Positions 36,306 through 48,939 of a DNA stretch of 64,000 bases are shown here, in pieces. The notes under the pieces were generated by a model. The model saw nothing but the letters and a program-made list of their open reading frames with translations. It was not told the DNA's origin and searched no databases. The translations under genes were made by a program, and so were the position numbers. Within the stretch, counting starts at the first letter, position 1. Every line of letters starts with the position of its first letter. The stretch covers positions 1 through 64,000 of the forward strand of contig QNGE01000987.1 of the NCBI GenBank assembly GCA_008508345.1, given 5' to 3'. This DNA comes from Paragonimus westermani. Its lineage: Eukaryota; Platyhelminthes; Trematoda; Plagiorchiida; Troglotrematidae.

Positions 36306-36323
36306 GTGTGTGTGTGTGTGTGC
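36306..36323. repeat. (TG)n microsatellite
   Basis: A run of TG dinucleotides followed by GGGTGGGTGAGTGGG. On the minus strand it lies about 30 bases after the stop codon of syntaxin tail exon C, so it would be in that exon's 3' UTR. Confidence 0.9.
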
Positions 36324-36350
36324 GGGTGGGTGAGTGGGTAACAGAGTTGA

Positions 36351-36437
36351 TCATCGACGAGGCACGAGACTGGCAATCAGAATGACGGCCAACAGGAGTA
36401 GAAACCCAACGCCCACGCAGATTAGAATGATCTTTTT
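36351..36437 (-). CDS. Syntaxin alternative C-terminal exon C (transmembrane tail, stop)
   Basis: On the minus strand, after CGTCTATCCTAG (AG at 36438-36439), a phase-0 frame gives KKIILICVGVGFLLLLAVIL.. ending ASLVPRR and TGA: 28 residues. This is the tail most like conventional syntaxin-1, where the SNARE motif runs into Lys-Lys-Ile and a C-terminal anchor. Joined to the 53553 exon it makes ..KTKTRK-KKIILI.., a strongly basic juxtamembrane stretch of the sort that binds acidic phospholipids. The anchor is about 23 residues with a short basic end (PRR) on the lumenal or extracellular side. Confidence 0.75.
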   Translation of the reverse strand, partial: KKIILICVGVGFLLLLAVILIASLVPRR

Positions 36438-36544
36438 CTAGGATAGACGACAAACAAGATCAGAATTCAGTTCATGGTAGAGAAAACGGCAACCGTATGA
36501 AAGAATACATGGTGTGGAACCCTAAACGCAGTCAAAGATTGGAA

Positions 36545-36688
36545 TTAGCATAAATGAAATGAACGAAATGAAACGTATTGGGAAATGGCATGCGGATTAC
36601 TGCTTATTAATAACGACATTAGTAATATCAATACCAACACAGTGATTAGCACATTGAATGCTTGCCAACCTAGGCGGTCTCTCAAGAC
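36545..36688 (-). CDS. Weak candidate syntaxin tail exon (hydrophobic, phase 0)
   Basis: On the minus strand, after CTAACCACTGTAG (AG at 36689-36690), a phase-0 frame is open for 47 codons to TAA. It holds FNVLITVLVLILLMSLLIS, a good membrane segment, but it starts VLRDRLGWQA and has 17 extra residues after the anchor, unlike exons B-D. It could be real or a chance hydrophobic frame in AT-rich DNA. It lies only 108 bases upstream of exon C on the transcript strand. Confidence 0.2.
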   Translation of the reverse strand, partial: VLRDRLGWQAFNVLITVLVLILLMSLLISSNPHAISQYVSFRSFHLC

Positions 36689-37589
36689 CTACAGTGGTTA
36701 GGAAATGAAGCTCGCACGGAAACATTAACGGCACGGTGAACTAATGCAGGGAAAATGGATGAAGTGAAAAAATTAAAACCAAATGCAGATGAGTTAGCTG
36801 TCTACCATACATTTTTACAAGAACAGTTCATTCACCACCACCACTAGTTGGTGGAAGCAAACTAGTCATTAGGCGCAAAGTAGATCGCACATAGAATGAT
36901 TTTCGAACAAAATGAAGTTCAGAGTGTGGTCCCCAAAGCGACTAGATAAACTGAAAACGGTAAGTTAAGTCGACGGAGGTGAATGTATTGGTCTAACTGT
37001 ATGCTTTGACGAAAACTATATCGAGAAAAATCATGGAAAGAACGCGAACGTTTTGATAAATGACGGTATGATATTTCCATCACCCCAACTATCATCCGTA
37101 AAGGCTGTCAGGCAGCGAGAATAGACTCAAAAAGCTGTCAACAACCGGGGGCGATCGACAGTGTGTCTCATACACAGCTTGACCAATGTGCAATATGAAG
37201 GGATGTAGTCAATCATTCATTGTGAAAATACTCTTGAAATCGAGATAATCGATGTTTATCCCGTTTCGACAGTGGACAGTGAGTTGGATGTAAGTGTTCA
37301 CACATGTTCGAACGCAAACCAGCATACAAGCGATGAACGACAGAATGATGAGCGTATGCACACACGTTCAGAATTCTTTGTAAAGAGTAGCCGTACCGAC
37401 GGCGAAGACTGGGTGCTAAAGAGCTTACAACCATCCCACACAATAGTAACTGTACACGGACTGAAGCCTAATAACAATGAATCAAAGGCTTGTAGAGGTA
37501 CCAAAAAAGAGATGTGGCTTACAAAACATTTTGGAATGTATAGTTTGGAATGACCTCATCCGAAACCGAAGGGGCACTGTTCAATAAAC

Positions 37590-37995
37590 TGAACCACCTC
37601 GCAGGTTTAATGAGTTCAATGATTTCGACCTGTCTCGGAAGTCCTAATCGCGGGGTTGTCGAGTGGAGTTAACAGGACAGTTACTGTGTCTCCTCTCGAG
37701 ACGATCGGGCAACCTGATCATTGCTCACAAGCCAAATTGATTGAACGTTCAGACTTGATAATTCGGTCGTGCCTAATGTGAGGTCAATGGCGCAGTGGTC
37801 AACACGGTTGCCTCATGATTGGAATGTCCGGAGTTCAAATCCCGGCCGTGGCAAGAATATGCACTACTGACGAGCTCTAACCAGAGCTGAACTCGAGTCT
37901 AGTGCTTCTTTCGAAAGAGGCTAGCTGGAAAGTCTATCTGAATGCGGAGGCTCTGATCAAATGTGAGTGATGGTCAAAGTGAAAATGAACCACCT
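37590..37995 (+). mobile_element. Full-length tRNA-derived SINE with possible target-site duplication
   Basis: Head 37600-37735 (CCTGTCTCGGAAGTCC..CTCTCGAGACGATCGGG), tRNA-like body, and tail to about 37985. The A box TGGCGCAGTGG (37788-37798) and B box GTTCAAATC (37833-37841) both fit the RNA polymerase III consensus exactly. TGAACCACCT occurs at 37590-37599 and at 37986-37995, a plausible 10-bp target-site duplication, though part of it may belong to the element's own end. It sits in a syntaxin intron, antisense to the gene. Confidence 0.85.
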
Positions 37996-38301
37996 TGGTA
38001 AATCTATCACCGCACTTCTAATGAACTCGCCCGTATGCTTCCCTAGTTAGTTTTTTGTCATATCCGCACTCGTGTCATGCCTCACCCAATAAACAAGGTG
38101 TCTAGAGGTTGATGGTCTTTTATCCCACATTCTAAGGGATAATGCATACCATAAAAGTATCTGTGTATTCGATTAAAGCCCGACATAGCGCTTGGAAAGG
38201 AACGCCCAACAAAGTGCCTGACATGGTCAGTGGTTCCAGTTCCGTCAGCAACGTTAGTGTCGGTGCTCATAGTGTGGTGGATTGCCAGGTCGGGGGTGCG
38301 A

Positions 38302-38356
38302 GTTTTCGAACGCTCGGCCGAATACCTCAACGTGGGGGGAGGTACGTTCGAAAACN
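38302..38356. repeat. 11-bp inverted repeat next to an ambiguous base
   Basis: GTTTTCGAACG (38302-38312) and its reverse complement (38345-38355) flank 32 bases, and the next base, 38356, is N. The hairpin or a contig join may explain the uncertain base. Confidence 0.7.
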
Positions 38357-38569
38357 CCTTTTCGCTACAATAGCACATTACCATGCCTCCTGTTTGACAT
38401 GGCTCATGACCACGAACACTGCTACAAACACTCAGGTTTTGTCACACAATTCCATGCTTCAAGAGCAATAATCAGTCCATGCTAAGTACCATGCCGAAAA
38501 ACAATGTCTTGACACCGCCACACGAGCTAAACAATACGTAGTTCTATGGCGAGGATTTTCGACTTTCAC

Positions 38570-38835
38570 ACTCAATTGACCACAGCTGTCGCATTTCCAA
38601 ACACTTTCCAGTCGACCCTTTTCGAAAAGAAGCACTAGAATCGAGTTTCGCCTTTGTTAGAGCTCATCAGGAGTGCACATCCTTGACACGGCCGAGACTA
38701 GTAATCTGGTTACGAATTCATGAGGCAACCGTCTGGACCACTGTGATCTCACACTAAGCACGACTGGATCATCATGTGTGAACGCTCAGATGCATTCGCT
38801 TTTGAGCAATGCTCAGCGTCATCCATCGAAAAAAT
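38570..38835 (-). mobile_element. Diverged tRNA-derived SINE copy
   Basis: Reverse of the SINE body and tail: TCCAGTCGACCCTTTTCGAA, GAGCTCATCAG.AGTGCA, ACACGGCCGAGA.., ATGAGGCAACCGT, CACTAAGCACGACTGGATCATCA. It is more diverged than the other copies, and its B box (TTCAAATCCC region) is lost, so it is an old copy. Confidence 0.75.
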
Positions 38836-40466
38836 TACAAGTCAAGGACTACTTTCAAATCAACCCATCTCTTCGTTATACACCATAAGCTTCCACTGCC
38901 TCAATTATTAATTCGCAACAGTCAAAATCGCTTCTACCGCGCTATCCGAATTTTGTTATACAGTTTCCATGTTCATGTTATATATGTACAGTTAATAGCG
39001 TCATTCATGTTCTGGTTAAAAGTAACTTTTGCGCCAATAACAACACGGACCCCAACAAGGACAGATCACTGGGATTTTTTTACGATTCTGGCTGAAAATT
39101 TAATCAGTATTCTAAACAGAAGTATCAGCGGGCGCAACGGAAACGATTACGGAGCACGAGTGAAAAAATCCCGGTTGTGGAAGTTATATAAGGAATTTAG
39201 TTCAATAGTTAGAATCATCGATGAGGACAGAAATTGACTTCAGAAACCTCATCAACACAACTCTCCAGACTATCCAGAAATTAGCTGACAGTGAGCGGCG
39301 TGACACATATGGAGCATCACCATGACGGTTGATGAGCGCTCAACTCAAGCATCGGATTGGCGTCATGCGAGTTACTGGAAAAAAAATACTGGTTGAATAG
39401 CAAATGGCTGTTTAGAAAAGAGCAAAATGATTTAGACAAACCGGATTGAAAACGCGAACGAAAGTTTACAAGCTCACACTGCCACCAGAGAACTGAAACA
39501 ACTGAAAAATTAATAGCATAAACAATCCACGGAGGATTCGCAAGAACAAACCGGGTCGGAGCGCAAATGATAGAGAGGGCTGAACAACACAATGCGACAA
39601 GCGGAAACTCTTCGAGAAACTTGAGCTCAATGGACAACAACTCAGTTACAGTTATGCCGGCAGCGTAGGCCTTGTAAAATACAGAGGCTACATGTATGTA
39701 TGTAGATTTGTCCACGAAAAGTTGGCGTAAACGTTAGAAGACGTATGTTGGTGTTGATGTTACCGTTAATAATCTGACTTTTCAGATGGCAGACGCTACC
39801 GTATTCTTGGTTGGACATGTAGGTCAAATGTTTGGGTCCAAGTAAGACATCTACGTTTAATAATTACAGCCAATTTACCTCGATCATCATCGCTGTGCTT
39901 AGTAACTGAGGTAGAAGTCTTTAAATATGCTCTCCAAAATACCGCACGCAAACAAAGGATTGCAACAACCATTGAAGTATGCGACGACGATGTCAAAACA
40001 GAAGGACCTCCCAAATTGTCCATGTTCACTTATAGCACAACACCCAAGAACTTTATGCAAATTTATACCTAGGAGAATGAGGTTCCAGCGGTGTCCAGTT
40101 TTATGGAGAACGATACCACCTAACCAGGACGAACTACAACAAACCAAACAAGCCCAGACATTCTGACTGAATATGCCAACGCTGACTAGCACGTCGGATC
40201 GATAGAAAATCCGCTCAAAGACTACGGATGTGAATAAAAAGCACACAACTAGAAAACTTCACAGTGAAGCTATACACAGGATCCGCAGTCGCACGACTTC
40301 ATACAAACTGGTAACTGACAAGTTCGCCACACCGAAAGAAAATAATCAAGCTCCACAAACAAAGCGAATGTATGTGCACTTGTTCGGTTCGTATGATCTG
40401 CATGCATCAACAGTTCCGGTACTGGTGCTGCAGTTGTTACCAGGGTGGGGGTGCACTGTATTCGCT

Positions 40467-40559
40467 TTATCGCTTCACAAGTGAGGCCACCAAGCTGGCA
40501 ACAATGATGACAGCTAACGCGACTAAACCGACAGCCACACCAATCAGAATTCTTTTGAT
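40467..40559 (-). CDS. Syntaxin alternative C-terminal exon B (transmembrane tail, stop)
   Basis: On the minus strand, the pyrimidine-rich TTTTTGTTTTCTTGCTTTTGAAG (AG at 40560-40561) precedes a phase-0 frame IKRILIGVAVGLVALAVIIV.. ending SLVASLVKR and TAA: 30 residues. It is the longest anchor of the set, about 25 hydrophobic residues closed by Lys-Arg. It shares ASLV and the I-L-I-G-V/C-V-G-V spacing with exon C, so B and C look like duplicated exons. Joined to the SNARE exon it gives ..KTRK-IKRILIG... The acceptor is the strongest of the tail exons. Confidence 0.7.
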   Translation of the reverse strand: MKRILIGVAVGLVALAVIIVASLVASLVKR

Positions 40560-43500
40560 CTTCAAAAGCAAGAAAACAAAAACGAAAATGGTAACCGCAA
40601 ACAAATTAAAAGGGCAACCGAAAAAGACAAGAGAAAAGGGTACCGATGAGGATTACGCGGTAAACCAAATGTCTGTAACAGTAAGACGCATTTGAAATGA
40701 AGAGAAGAGAACCAAATACGAACCGTTCCACTCAATCACTCCATACGAGAAATACATGCTGACACTAACGCCGAAACCCGACAAGTTGAGGCCGCAGATG
40801 GCAGTAGATGAAAGCCAATCTTAGAGACAGCAGCACTCAAAGGCGGCAAAAGAGGGCAACGATGGGAGAAAAGACCGTAGGAGACAGAGTGCACCATTAA
40901 TGAAAGCAGAACCTGACGGCATGTTCCTATGTGGTACACGCAACAAAATGTCTCACCAGAGCATCGGATCGAGCGTCCACAAAAATTAATACAAACGGAT
41001 AAACGCAAGTGGTCGAAAACTAATCTAACAGTGTTCCAGGTAGACGGTCTCCGTCAATAATATAGGCAGATTATTAACAACCTGAAGTTAGTTAACTTAG
41101 CAGATGCATTTTCAAATAAGGAACGACAGTTCATCACCCGGGAACAATATTCAAATTCATCTCACATTAATCAACAAACCAACCACGAAAACCATGGATG
41201 GAAGGCTCTCTGAAAATAATTTTGCGCATTCTGCTACGACCATTTGCCTGGGAATAATCGGAAAAAAGACTTGACGGTATGTGCCAAACAAATACCAATC
41301 ACTAAAGAACAGTCTGAGTGAAGCGTATAACAATCAAATGACGGTTCGCTTAAAGATTATGATTGATACCAGCAGGCTAGTTGGTTAGGAACACAAAAAG
41401 TGACGGCCTTGACAAATGTAAGCCATGCTCGATGACCATAGCAGCCGTAGAAGATAGTTCAAAACAAGCACGAACGTGTCGCGAGTCCGGTGGTCATTGG
41501 TCAAGAGAATGTTAGCGGATCAAATTAGCCGAGTGAGGGAGCGAAGGCAGAAAAATCCATTAGAAGTAATGAAAACTGGAACTGTCAAAATTGCATCAGG
41601 GCAAAGAATGCCACAGTATACACCAAACGAAGCACTTCGAACAAATAATTTGGACAATTCCAAAAATTCTCGCGTAAAGGACTGTCAAATGAAACCAATG
41701 CGGTCGAAGGACTTTCCACAGAGCACAGTTTTTCACTGATATCACCTGTGTCGCACGCTTCAGCAACACACGAGGAGAATCGTACACGATGAGGTGGAGA
41801 TCAATAGGGGCTGGTTCATGAGGTTCCAGACTAACAGGGTTGACACGATCAAGACTGGCTAATATACTGGTAACTGATTCCAATCACAATTTATCACTTT
41901 GCATCGCGCGCCGGTCACTGTAGCACCAGAAGAGAATGCGCTGCGTGATATACCATTAATCAGCCCTCCGTATATAACCTAACTAATTGTGCCATTGTCT
42001 GTGAAAACTGAACGATTGAACTGTTTTGGTCGTCGCCTTCAAGCATCCGCCCCACAGCCTCACCGATGGCACTATTCAACGCGTCAGACTGAACGCAGAC
42101 ATCGATGTTACAACGTCGGAAAACGGCTTCCATCCTACATCTCAAGCGTCAACGCTTCGCAACAACAGAGTGACTCCAGTGGTATATCCACCTCACATTC
42201 TTGTAAGATAACTTGTATTAGCCATGACCGCCTTGCCTTGCACATACGAGCTTCCACCTGATTCATTACCGTCCTGTTGTAGTTAATACAACTTCCTAAA
42301 TACACGAATCGGTCACCAATCTACAGAAACATTAAAGTGGGAGGTTAAGTCTACGTAATACCCAATAATGGTGTTGACGAAGTGTTACGAATCCTGAGGC
42401 CCGTGACAGGTTACCAGTGCTGTTTGAAAAGTGACAAACGAAAATACACAGTTGTTGGAATAGTCAGGATCCGTCACCTTTTTGCCACGTAGAATTTCCA
42501 TGGAGGCACTGTGTGGCACTATCGTGAACAATCCCCAACTAATCTTTTATGGCATGCCGAAAGGGAGTTGTTCTCCAAACATCACTGTGACACTCCAATA
42601 AAAACCGGTAGCACCGAGGATCTAAAGAGTTGAATGATAATTGTTCGCGCTGGTCGGTAAGGACTGCCGCAACCAATGACAGCAACCGAACACCTGACCT
42701 TCCCAGAATTACGTGGCTGGAAAAACACTTCAAATGCGACAAAAACGATCGGATAAACCACAGTTTATAATGAAGAAGACTTATGTAATGAAAACGTGGA
42801 GAAGAAAAAGTGGCGCCCTACGCAGAACTGGAAAACGGATAAACTTCGTAAATTTTTCCTAGAGGGAGCTAATGATGGAAGTGTGCGATAGAATAACCAA
42901 AAAAACGACCACATTCGAGGAAGTGATACATATGAAGTGGGCACGTGAATGCATGCGAAATTAAACACATATCACACAGCGAGTGTGAAATGGCAAAACA
43001 ATCGAAGTGAATCCTTGACTGAGAAGGGAAGCTAAGGGGAAAAAGTAACGCCCACGTTGACAGTCAACGGCGTACACAGAACGAGCAACAAACCAAGAAA
43101 ACATTCCGAATGTTAGGAGAGCAAACCTACTTCCAGTGAAGATCAGTAAATCAATTGTGCTTAACGTATCCAACCTTCAACTTGTCACAGTGTGATTACA
43201 AAGTAACATGCATGGCTCATGAATATTTTGCAAGCCAATGTGCCGTGGTTGCGTCTATGAGCACTGAACATCAAAGAGAGTACAAGTCTACTCCGTAGTA
43301 AGGTTTGTTTGCGTTATCCCGGTGACCTGAATAACAACTTCGAATCGCAATAGTTTCCAGCGTCAGAAAATTTCGTTCGTTCGGTTATCATCACTGAAGT
43401 ATGCTTCAATGAAACTTTGTTGTAGATTTCAATGTTGAATTTCAGAAAGCAGATTAATCTTAGGCCATCTCCTGACGCTACCACCATAAGATTTCACTTA

Positions 43501-45209
43501 GGCTATGTGCAACATATGTCGTCTAATTAGTGCAATTTAACCACTAGTTACTACATAAGATATTGAAATGGAGGAATTAGCAACAACCTGTCGATCTCCA
43601 ATTTAAAAGACGCTTCCAATGAAAGAGTGCCCCAAAAACAAACATAACGCACTTAACTAAGTAGGGTATCAGACGTTTTGCAAAGACGTGCCATATAAAA
43701 GAATGGTGAACTACCGGACGTAATTGATAAACAGATTGGGAATAACACAACGTTTCGAGCAAGTTGAAATACTCTATGTTTCAACCACCTCGGGTGGCCT
43801 TCCTCAGGAGTGTTGTAATCGAAATCACCTTGACAGAGGAACAGAGGTCACATGGGATTTGCCGTGGTTAGGTCAATTTCGTGCTACATTGGGTGCGGAT
43901 ATCTTACTACCGGACGTAATACACAGAAAAGCAGTACACCATTCAGAAGCATTTAGTTACAGGACAGAAAAGCCCTAAGAACTAGCTGCAACCACAGCAG
44001 CTTTTTTCTGAGGATACAAAAAAGCGCTAGACCAAATATGATCAGGCCATCTGTTAAGTATGGGATGTTCCTAACCGGAAATGATACTGCCATGGCATTA
44101 AACAAAAACAACAGGTAGGCTGGTGGTTATCGGGGTGTCAGAACCCAAGCGTATGTAGATGACGCAGCTATCAGTTTTCTAGCGACAATGTTTAGCTAGG
44201 TGGAACTGCATTGAATGGACTAGTGATACACAGCCGGTAGCTAACACAACCCGGTTAGGAAAAGACAAGATAGTGTTTATAGGGCATAGAAGCAACCGTG
44301 CATACAATATCAAGATATACAAATGCGTGCCGGGTCGTGTGTACAAAAATAATACTCAAGTCCGGGTATGGCGTGCGCTGACCGAATATGAAAGGTGTAC
44401 AATCGCACATGCACACACAGAATGGTTTAGCTCACAATTAGACAAATGCGTAGACAACATGGGAAACGAAGAGTAGCCTACGCCACCATCCACTGAAACA
44501 GAAGCGAGCGATTTTCGTCGGACAGATGTTGAATTCGCGGAAAGAATCATGCAGAACACAAAGAGGAAGCACATGCACCGTCTAGATTCACTGCGGTTGA
44601 CTAAACGGGTATAGGCTAAGAGTATACGTATCAGTATGAAGAATAAACAAGGAGTGTAGTGATAAGTATACACAGCGAGTGGAAGGTTCAGAAGCGCCAA
44701 AACTGCGGAGTAAAAAATGGACGAGGGATGGAATAAGCAGAATTAGAGATGAACCGGAGGTTGAAAGGGCTAGTAAAATCTCAACACTCAATTCAAACAA
44801 ACGCACAATCCGGTTCTCGTAAACGACCTCGGAAGTTGACAAAGATTGTGAGGAAAAAGAACTGAGGGGTACATATCTTATGACTTAAGGCAAGTGTATA
44901 TATAAAATACCACTCATTATAGTGATAACGTTCAAGAACAGGTGAGTCCGCTCCATTCAACAGAGTGAACAGTTCTGGTAAATTTGGTCAGCTAACGAAC
45001 AACACACAACTCAGATAGTTCAATAAACGTGAACAGACAAAAAACATCAGAAAAGTTTGCGTTTTGCACGTAAGTAGCACAATTTGAACTAGCATGGTCG
45101 GAATAATCAATAGTAGTTGGATTAAGAAATTGCGGAGGCGTACGCGTGTGCACGGCAAATCAAATCAGTATTGAAGCACCGCGCAAATCAACCGCACAAG
45201 TCGGGAGTG
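40560..45209. other. Intronic sequence between syntaxin tail exons A and B; no other gene recognised
   Basis: Apart from the retroelement-like motif at 43740-43990, nothing coding is supported. Frames at 42961-43173, 43577-43762 and 44588-44842 (minus) are hydrophobic in part but are not in the phase-0 frame of a good acceptor, or have only 10-12 consecutive hydrophobic residues. Confidence 0.4.
43740..43990 (+). mobile_element. Possible retroelement end sequence (Penelope-like motif)
   Basis: Contains ACACAACGTTTCGAGCA followed by GTTTCAACCACC and GGTGGCCTTCCTCAGGAGT. Strings of the kind 'ACAACGTTTCGA ... TTCCTCAGGA' recur at ends of Penelope-like and related retroelements in invertebrate genomes. 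No coding block is attached, so this is a tentative identification. Confidence 0.3.
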
Positions 45210-45287
45210 TCATGGGTGGAAACCGGAAAAGAAACCGACGAGAATGCAAACGGCTGTCACACTGACGATGAGTAAAGCGACAAATTG
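45210..45287 (-). CDS. Probable syntaxin alternative C-terminal exon A (transmembrane tail, stop)
   Basis: On the minus strand, after GAGAGAAATAG (AG at 45288-45289), a phase-0 frame encodes QFVALLIVSVTAVCILVGFF then SGFHP and TGA: 25 residues, 78 nt, the same length as exon D. It has about 22 uninterrupted membrane-type residues. It lacks the basic K/R start of B-D, and its acceptor has a poorer pyrimidine tract, so it may be a decayed or divergent copy. If used, the juxtamembrane would read ..KTRK-QFVALL. Confidence 0.45.
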   Translation of the reverse strand, partial: QFVALLIVSVTAVCILVGFFSGFHP

Positions 45288-45289
45288 CT

Positions 45290-48200
45290 ATTTCTCTCCG
45301 TATGTGAAGTGACAGGGAGCGGAATTCATCCGATCAAGTTAAAAATTGTGCATCATTCACAATTATCCGTAGAGTTCACAATCAAGCAAATCATCCCGAC
45401 AACCACCTGTGGAATCGAGTTTCTCTCGATGACTAGGGGTCACACTACGATTGACCTCCGAGCAGCGTGAGTACGCTGCCCATAAAGTTGATGACTTCAA
45501 GCCAATGAAACACCTCACGTACACATCGAAGGTTGTCTGACAGTCTTGAAAAGAGATATAACTTAACCATAAATTTCATTAAGAAAACCTAACACGTAAG
45601 AAACAGATGAGTCAAGTCAACATATTAAGAAATGAAATCATGAAAGCCATCCGTGAAAATATAACATTTCCAATGCGAACACGCGCATAGCGCCACCAAC
45701 ACCGTTACAATTTGAAACTGGCAGCTTGAGTGTAATAGTGCTTTAATTCTACCCCAAGACTGCATGTCTGACATTCTGTATACTCAAACAAAGTGTTGGC
45801 GGAATTTAACGTACATGTGAGCCACACTTTGTGAAGTTTGCAAGAACAAGCCAACGGATGATTGCGATATTACGGTGTGTACTACAGATGAACTTGAAGC
45901 TACAAAACTCCAAGCGTAGACGAGAAGCACACAAAAAGAAGGTACAATTTCAGTTCACTTAAAATTTTACATGTGATTCACAAAATGTACGGAATAACAA
46001 AGATTTTGATTTCATAATTCTTACGCGTTGAGCACTTTAAACTGTGAACGTTCGCCGAAATCCACGAAACACTGGCACAACAGTTTTGGATACTCTGTTA
46101 CAGGTTTAGTTACAACTCCCACGTTCATTCCAACCACTTATTTTTAATTTGAGCACAACCTTCAGATTGCTCATGCCGTCTCGACAAGATCGATTGGATT
46201 GTCAGAATCTGGGGCGTACTAAACTACGACTGAGTTCTTGACCGAAGTATAGAAACCTGCTCGACTCTTAGACAGCCGTTTCAGTTCGCGATGATCATAT
46301 GCGCACACAATCATTAAACGATACGGTAGCATACAGTGTTAAAAAGGTAATCACCATCATTGAGTTTATCATGAAACATACTCGGAAGCCAAGCCCCAAA
46401 GTGTAGTCTCATAGGCAAATTGCGTGAAATTGTTAGAGATTCTATTACATGGTTCACTTCAGCACATTGGTCGAGTAATGCCTGCCACGCCCACGCCCAT
46501 GTGACCACGTGATCAAGGGAATAAAGCACGAGCAGGTTCAGAGTTGAAATCTCTCTCAGAAGCGTGAAAGATTTTGGACACTATTGACATAGAAGTTCTT
46601 TAGCGGTAGCCGTAAAAACACCAAGCGTATCGTAATAAGTGAAGTGAAACAAAGAAGCAAATAAAGCAATCAATGGCTGATGTTAGTTGTCCGAGTACTC
46701 AAGATTCTATTATCGACGGCAAAACGATCGTAGTTGAAAACCACGCAAAGCTATAATGCCTGTCAGAGAAAATTGTCTTCGTTTGGAGATAAAATATAGG
46801 GACGAGTGGAACTCGATTCACAAAATCATAAGGTATAGTCTCATAAACCGAACACTGAAATACCCACGTATTAAAGGTGAACAATGAGCTCACAAACGAG
46901 AATACAGCGATAACTGGAAGATAGTAATCTCCTTAGATAAAGGGCTCCCAAATGGAAAGGGGCTATTCACAATCCCCATCTCAGATTCCACTCAAGGCAT
47001 ACAAAACTCAACGATCGAAAATTCAACATAGCTATCCCCTGAAGGTCACGTTTCGAAGTCGTAGAGTACGGCAGCGCCAATCGCAGTTTTATCAACGTTA
47101 CATCCTCGTAATACTAAACGTGACGAAAGTTGATGATGACTGTCATAATCTAGGAAACACGAGCCTCAATTTCTGATTCCACACCCTGATCTACAGTGAA
47201 ACAGACTCCTAAGTGTACGAGCTTGTCGACAAACTAGAAAACATCATCCTCTACTCTAGTGAAAAGGGTGCTGGTTATCTTAGAATGATGCCTTTCTCAT
47301 TGGCGCATCATTAAAAAAATGGAAGGCACAGAACTTATTATCTGAGGTCTAGGCACACTAGAAATTGTCAAAAGCAACAGTTTTTCGCCGGCTTTCATCA
47401 AATCGTTGTTTTCAAACTGCATAGGATGCCAGTGCCTTGAGCAAGGGTACTGCTCTCAAAGTTTCGATGGTGATAAGCATGGGAAAAAAGATAAGTTAAT
47501 CTTCATCAAGGGATACTGCTGTTAGATTATATGCATTTGACGGCTTCCAAAAAATTGTTGAGATACTTTACAGCCGTGCGGAAAAGCCCTAGTTTCAAAA
47601 TAAAAGAGGGCAGAGTGATGAAACATGACCAAAAGACAACCCAAAGCCCAAATTAAAACACCTGATATCATCACGCCTACACTTCACACAAAAAGCACTG
47701 AGAATGAGACATTATCTGCACAATAACTTAGTCGCAATCCCCACCACCTAGCTTCACTAACGGCACTTGAATTACCAACAACACAATCGAATAACAACAT
47801 TCATGTGACTGGAATCAACTGGATCACGAACAAGGTGGTCTCCTCAAAGGAAACTGACAGCAGCCTACGAATTCGCAACCACAACCTTTTTAAATACCCC
47901 ACAAACGAATGGAAAATTTCAAATACTGAGTTCTTCACCTCAGCAAAACCAGCCAACGGTCAAACGATTATCAAACAGTAGCAATCAAGATGACGATGTG
48001 TCCATAGTTTGCACTCGACGTCAACAAGACACACTAACCAAGAGTTTGTCTCCGTTTCTTCTTACACATACAGAATTCGGTCAACGACTCCGCAGCGGTG
48101 ATTTACCTCAGTTTAGGCGGCACGATCGGTCCGTAGCTTTTATCACATCCACATCTGAACAGTGTACGGTTGTAATGACAACTACTCGAGTCCACCCCCT

Positions 48201-48939
48201 CGATTACTCGTTACTTAGTCGATGGACACAACTGGAGTCAGTGTTTCTTAAAATTGGCCCACCGGGTACCAGTCCAATCTGAGGTAATTGTCGATGGCTA
48301 GATCGATGAAGCGCGCCTAGGGAAGATTCACACAGGGTAGGATGAAAACGTACATATTTTTGTTACCCACACAAACCCAGTTGGATTTTCTACATGACGT
48401 TTTCATATAGAATGGATAACCAGTATGTTTTATTCAAACGGAGGCGCAGGCGGTCGAGTTGAAATCTGTCACCAAGTGCAAGGAATAAATGTGCATTTAT
48501 TGGTCTCCCGTTCACGGGAGATCCTAAAAGCGAAGTTACAACAAGAAATCTCAAAATTTCAGTCGAAACAACTTATGACTGAACTGTGTGTGGGCTTCCG
48601 TCTAACCGCCGTTGTGTGACAACCCAAAGACTGGTTTCCACATTCTACAACCAGCTTCTGCGTGTACTCATTTACTTGCTCATGTCGAGCACCATACATT
48701 GGTCGTATAACAAGGCACCTGCCTCATGGAGTATGCGAGTATCAACCTGTGTAGTTGAATAGTGGTGTGACTAAATGGTCTCAAGTGCTATTTTTGTTTA
48801 CTTGATTGACTCGTTTCGTCCGTAAGAAAGACGCTCTTTAGAGTGTCTATCGACTGCCAGAAAAACTATCCAAAATAGTGAGATTCTCAGTGCTGACCGC
48901 TGACAAGGCCATTTGTATCAGGCTTCATCACCCTGACCT
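45290..48939. other. Intronic sequence; no other gene recognised
   Basis: Between the SNARE exon and tail exon A. A + strand frame at 47998-48282 (94 codons) and one at 48425-48619 have no known domain. An 18-bp palindrome TCTCCCGTTCACGGGAGA lies near 48507. Confidence 0.35.

Noticed and set aside
39000..39080. Minus-strand KKIP..ICP segment resembling the start of tail exon C
   Set aside because: No usable acceptor before it, and the hydrophobic reading lies in a different frame.
43983..44013. Phase-0 frame KKAAVVAASS after a good acceptor in the syntaxin tail region
   Set aside because: Only ten residues and too short to cross a membrane; at best a decayed tail exon.
45652..45706. Hydrophobic phase-0 frame FQIVTVLVALCACSHW on the minus strand
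   Set aside because: Hydrophobic run is short and interrupted, acceptor weak, long polar end; not called as a tail exon.
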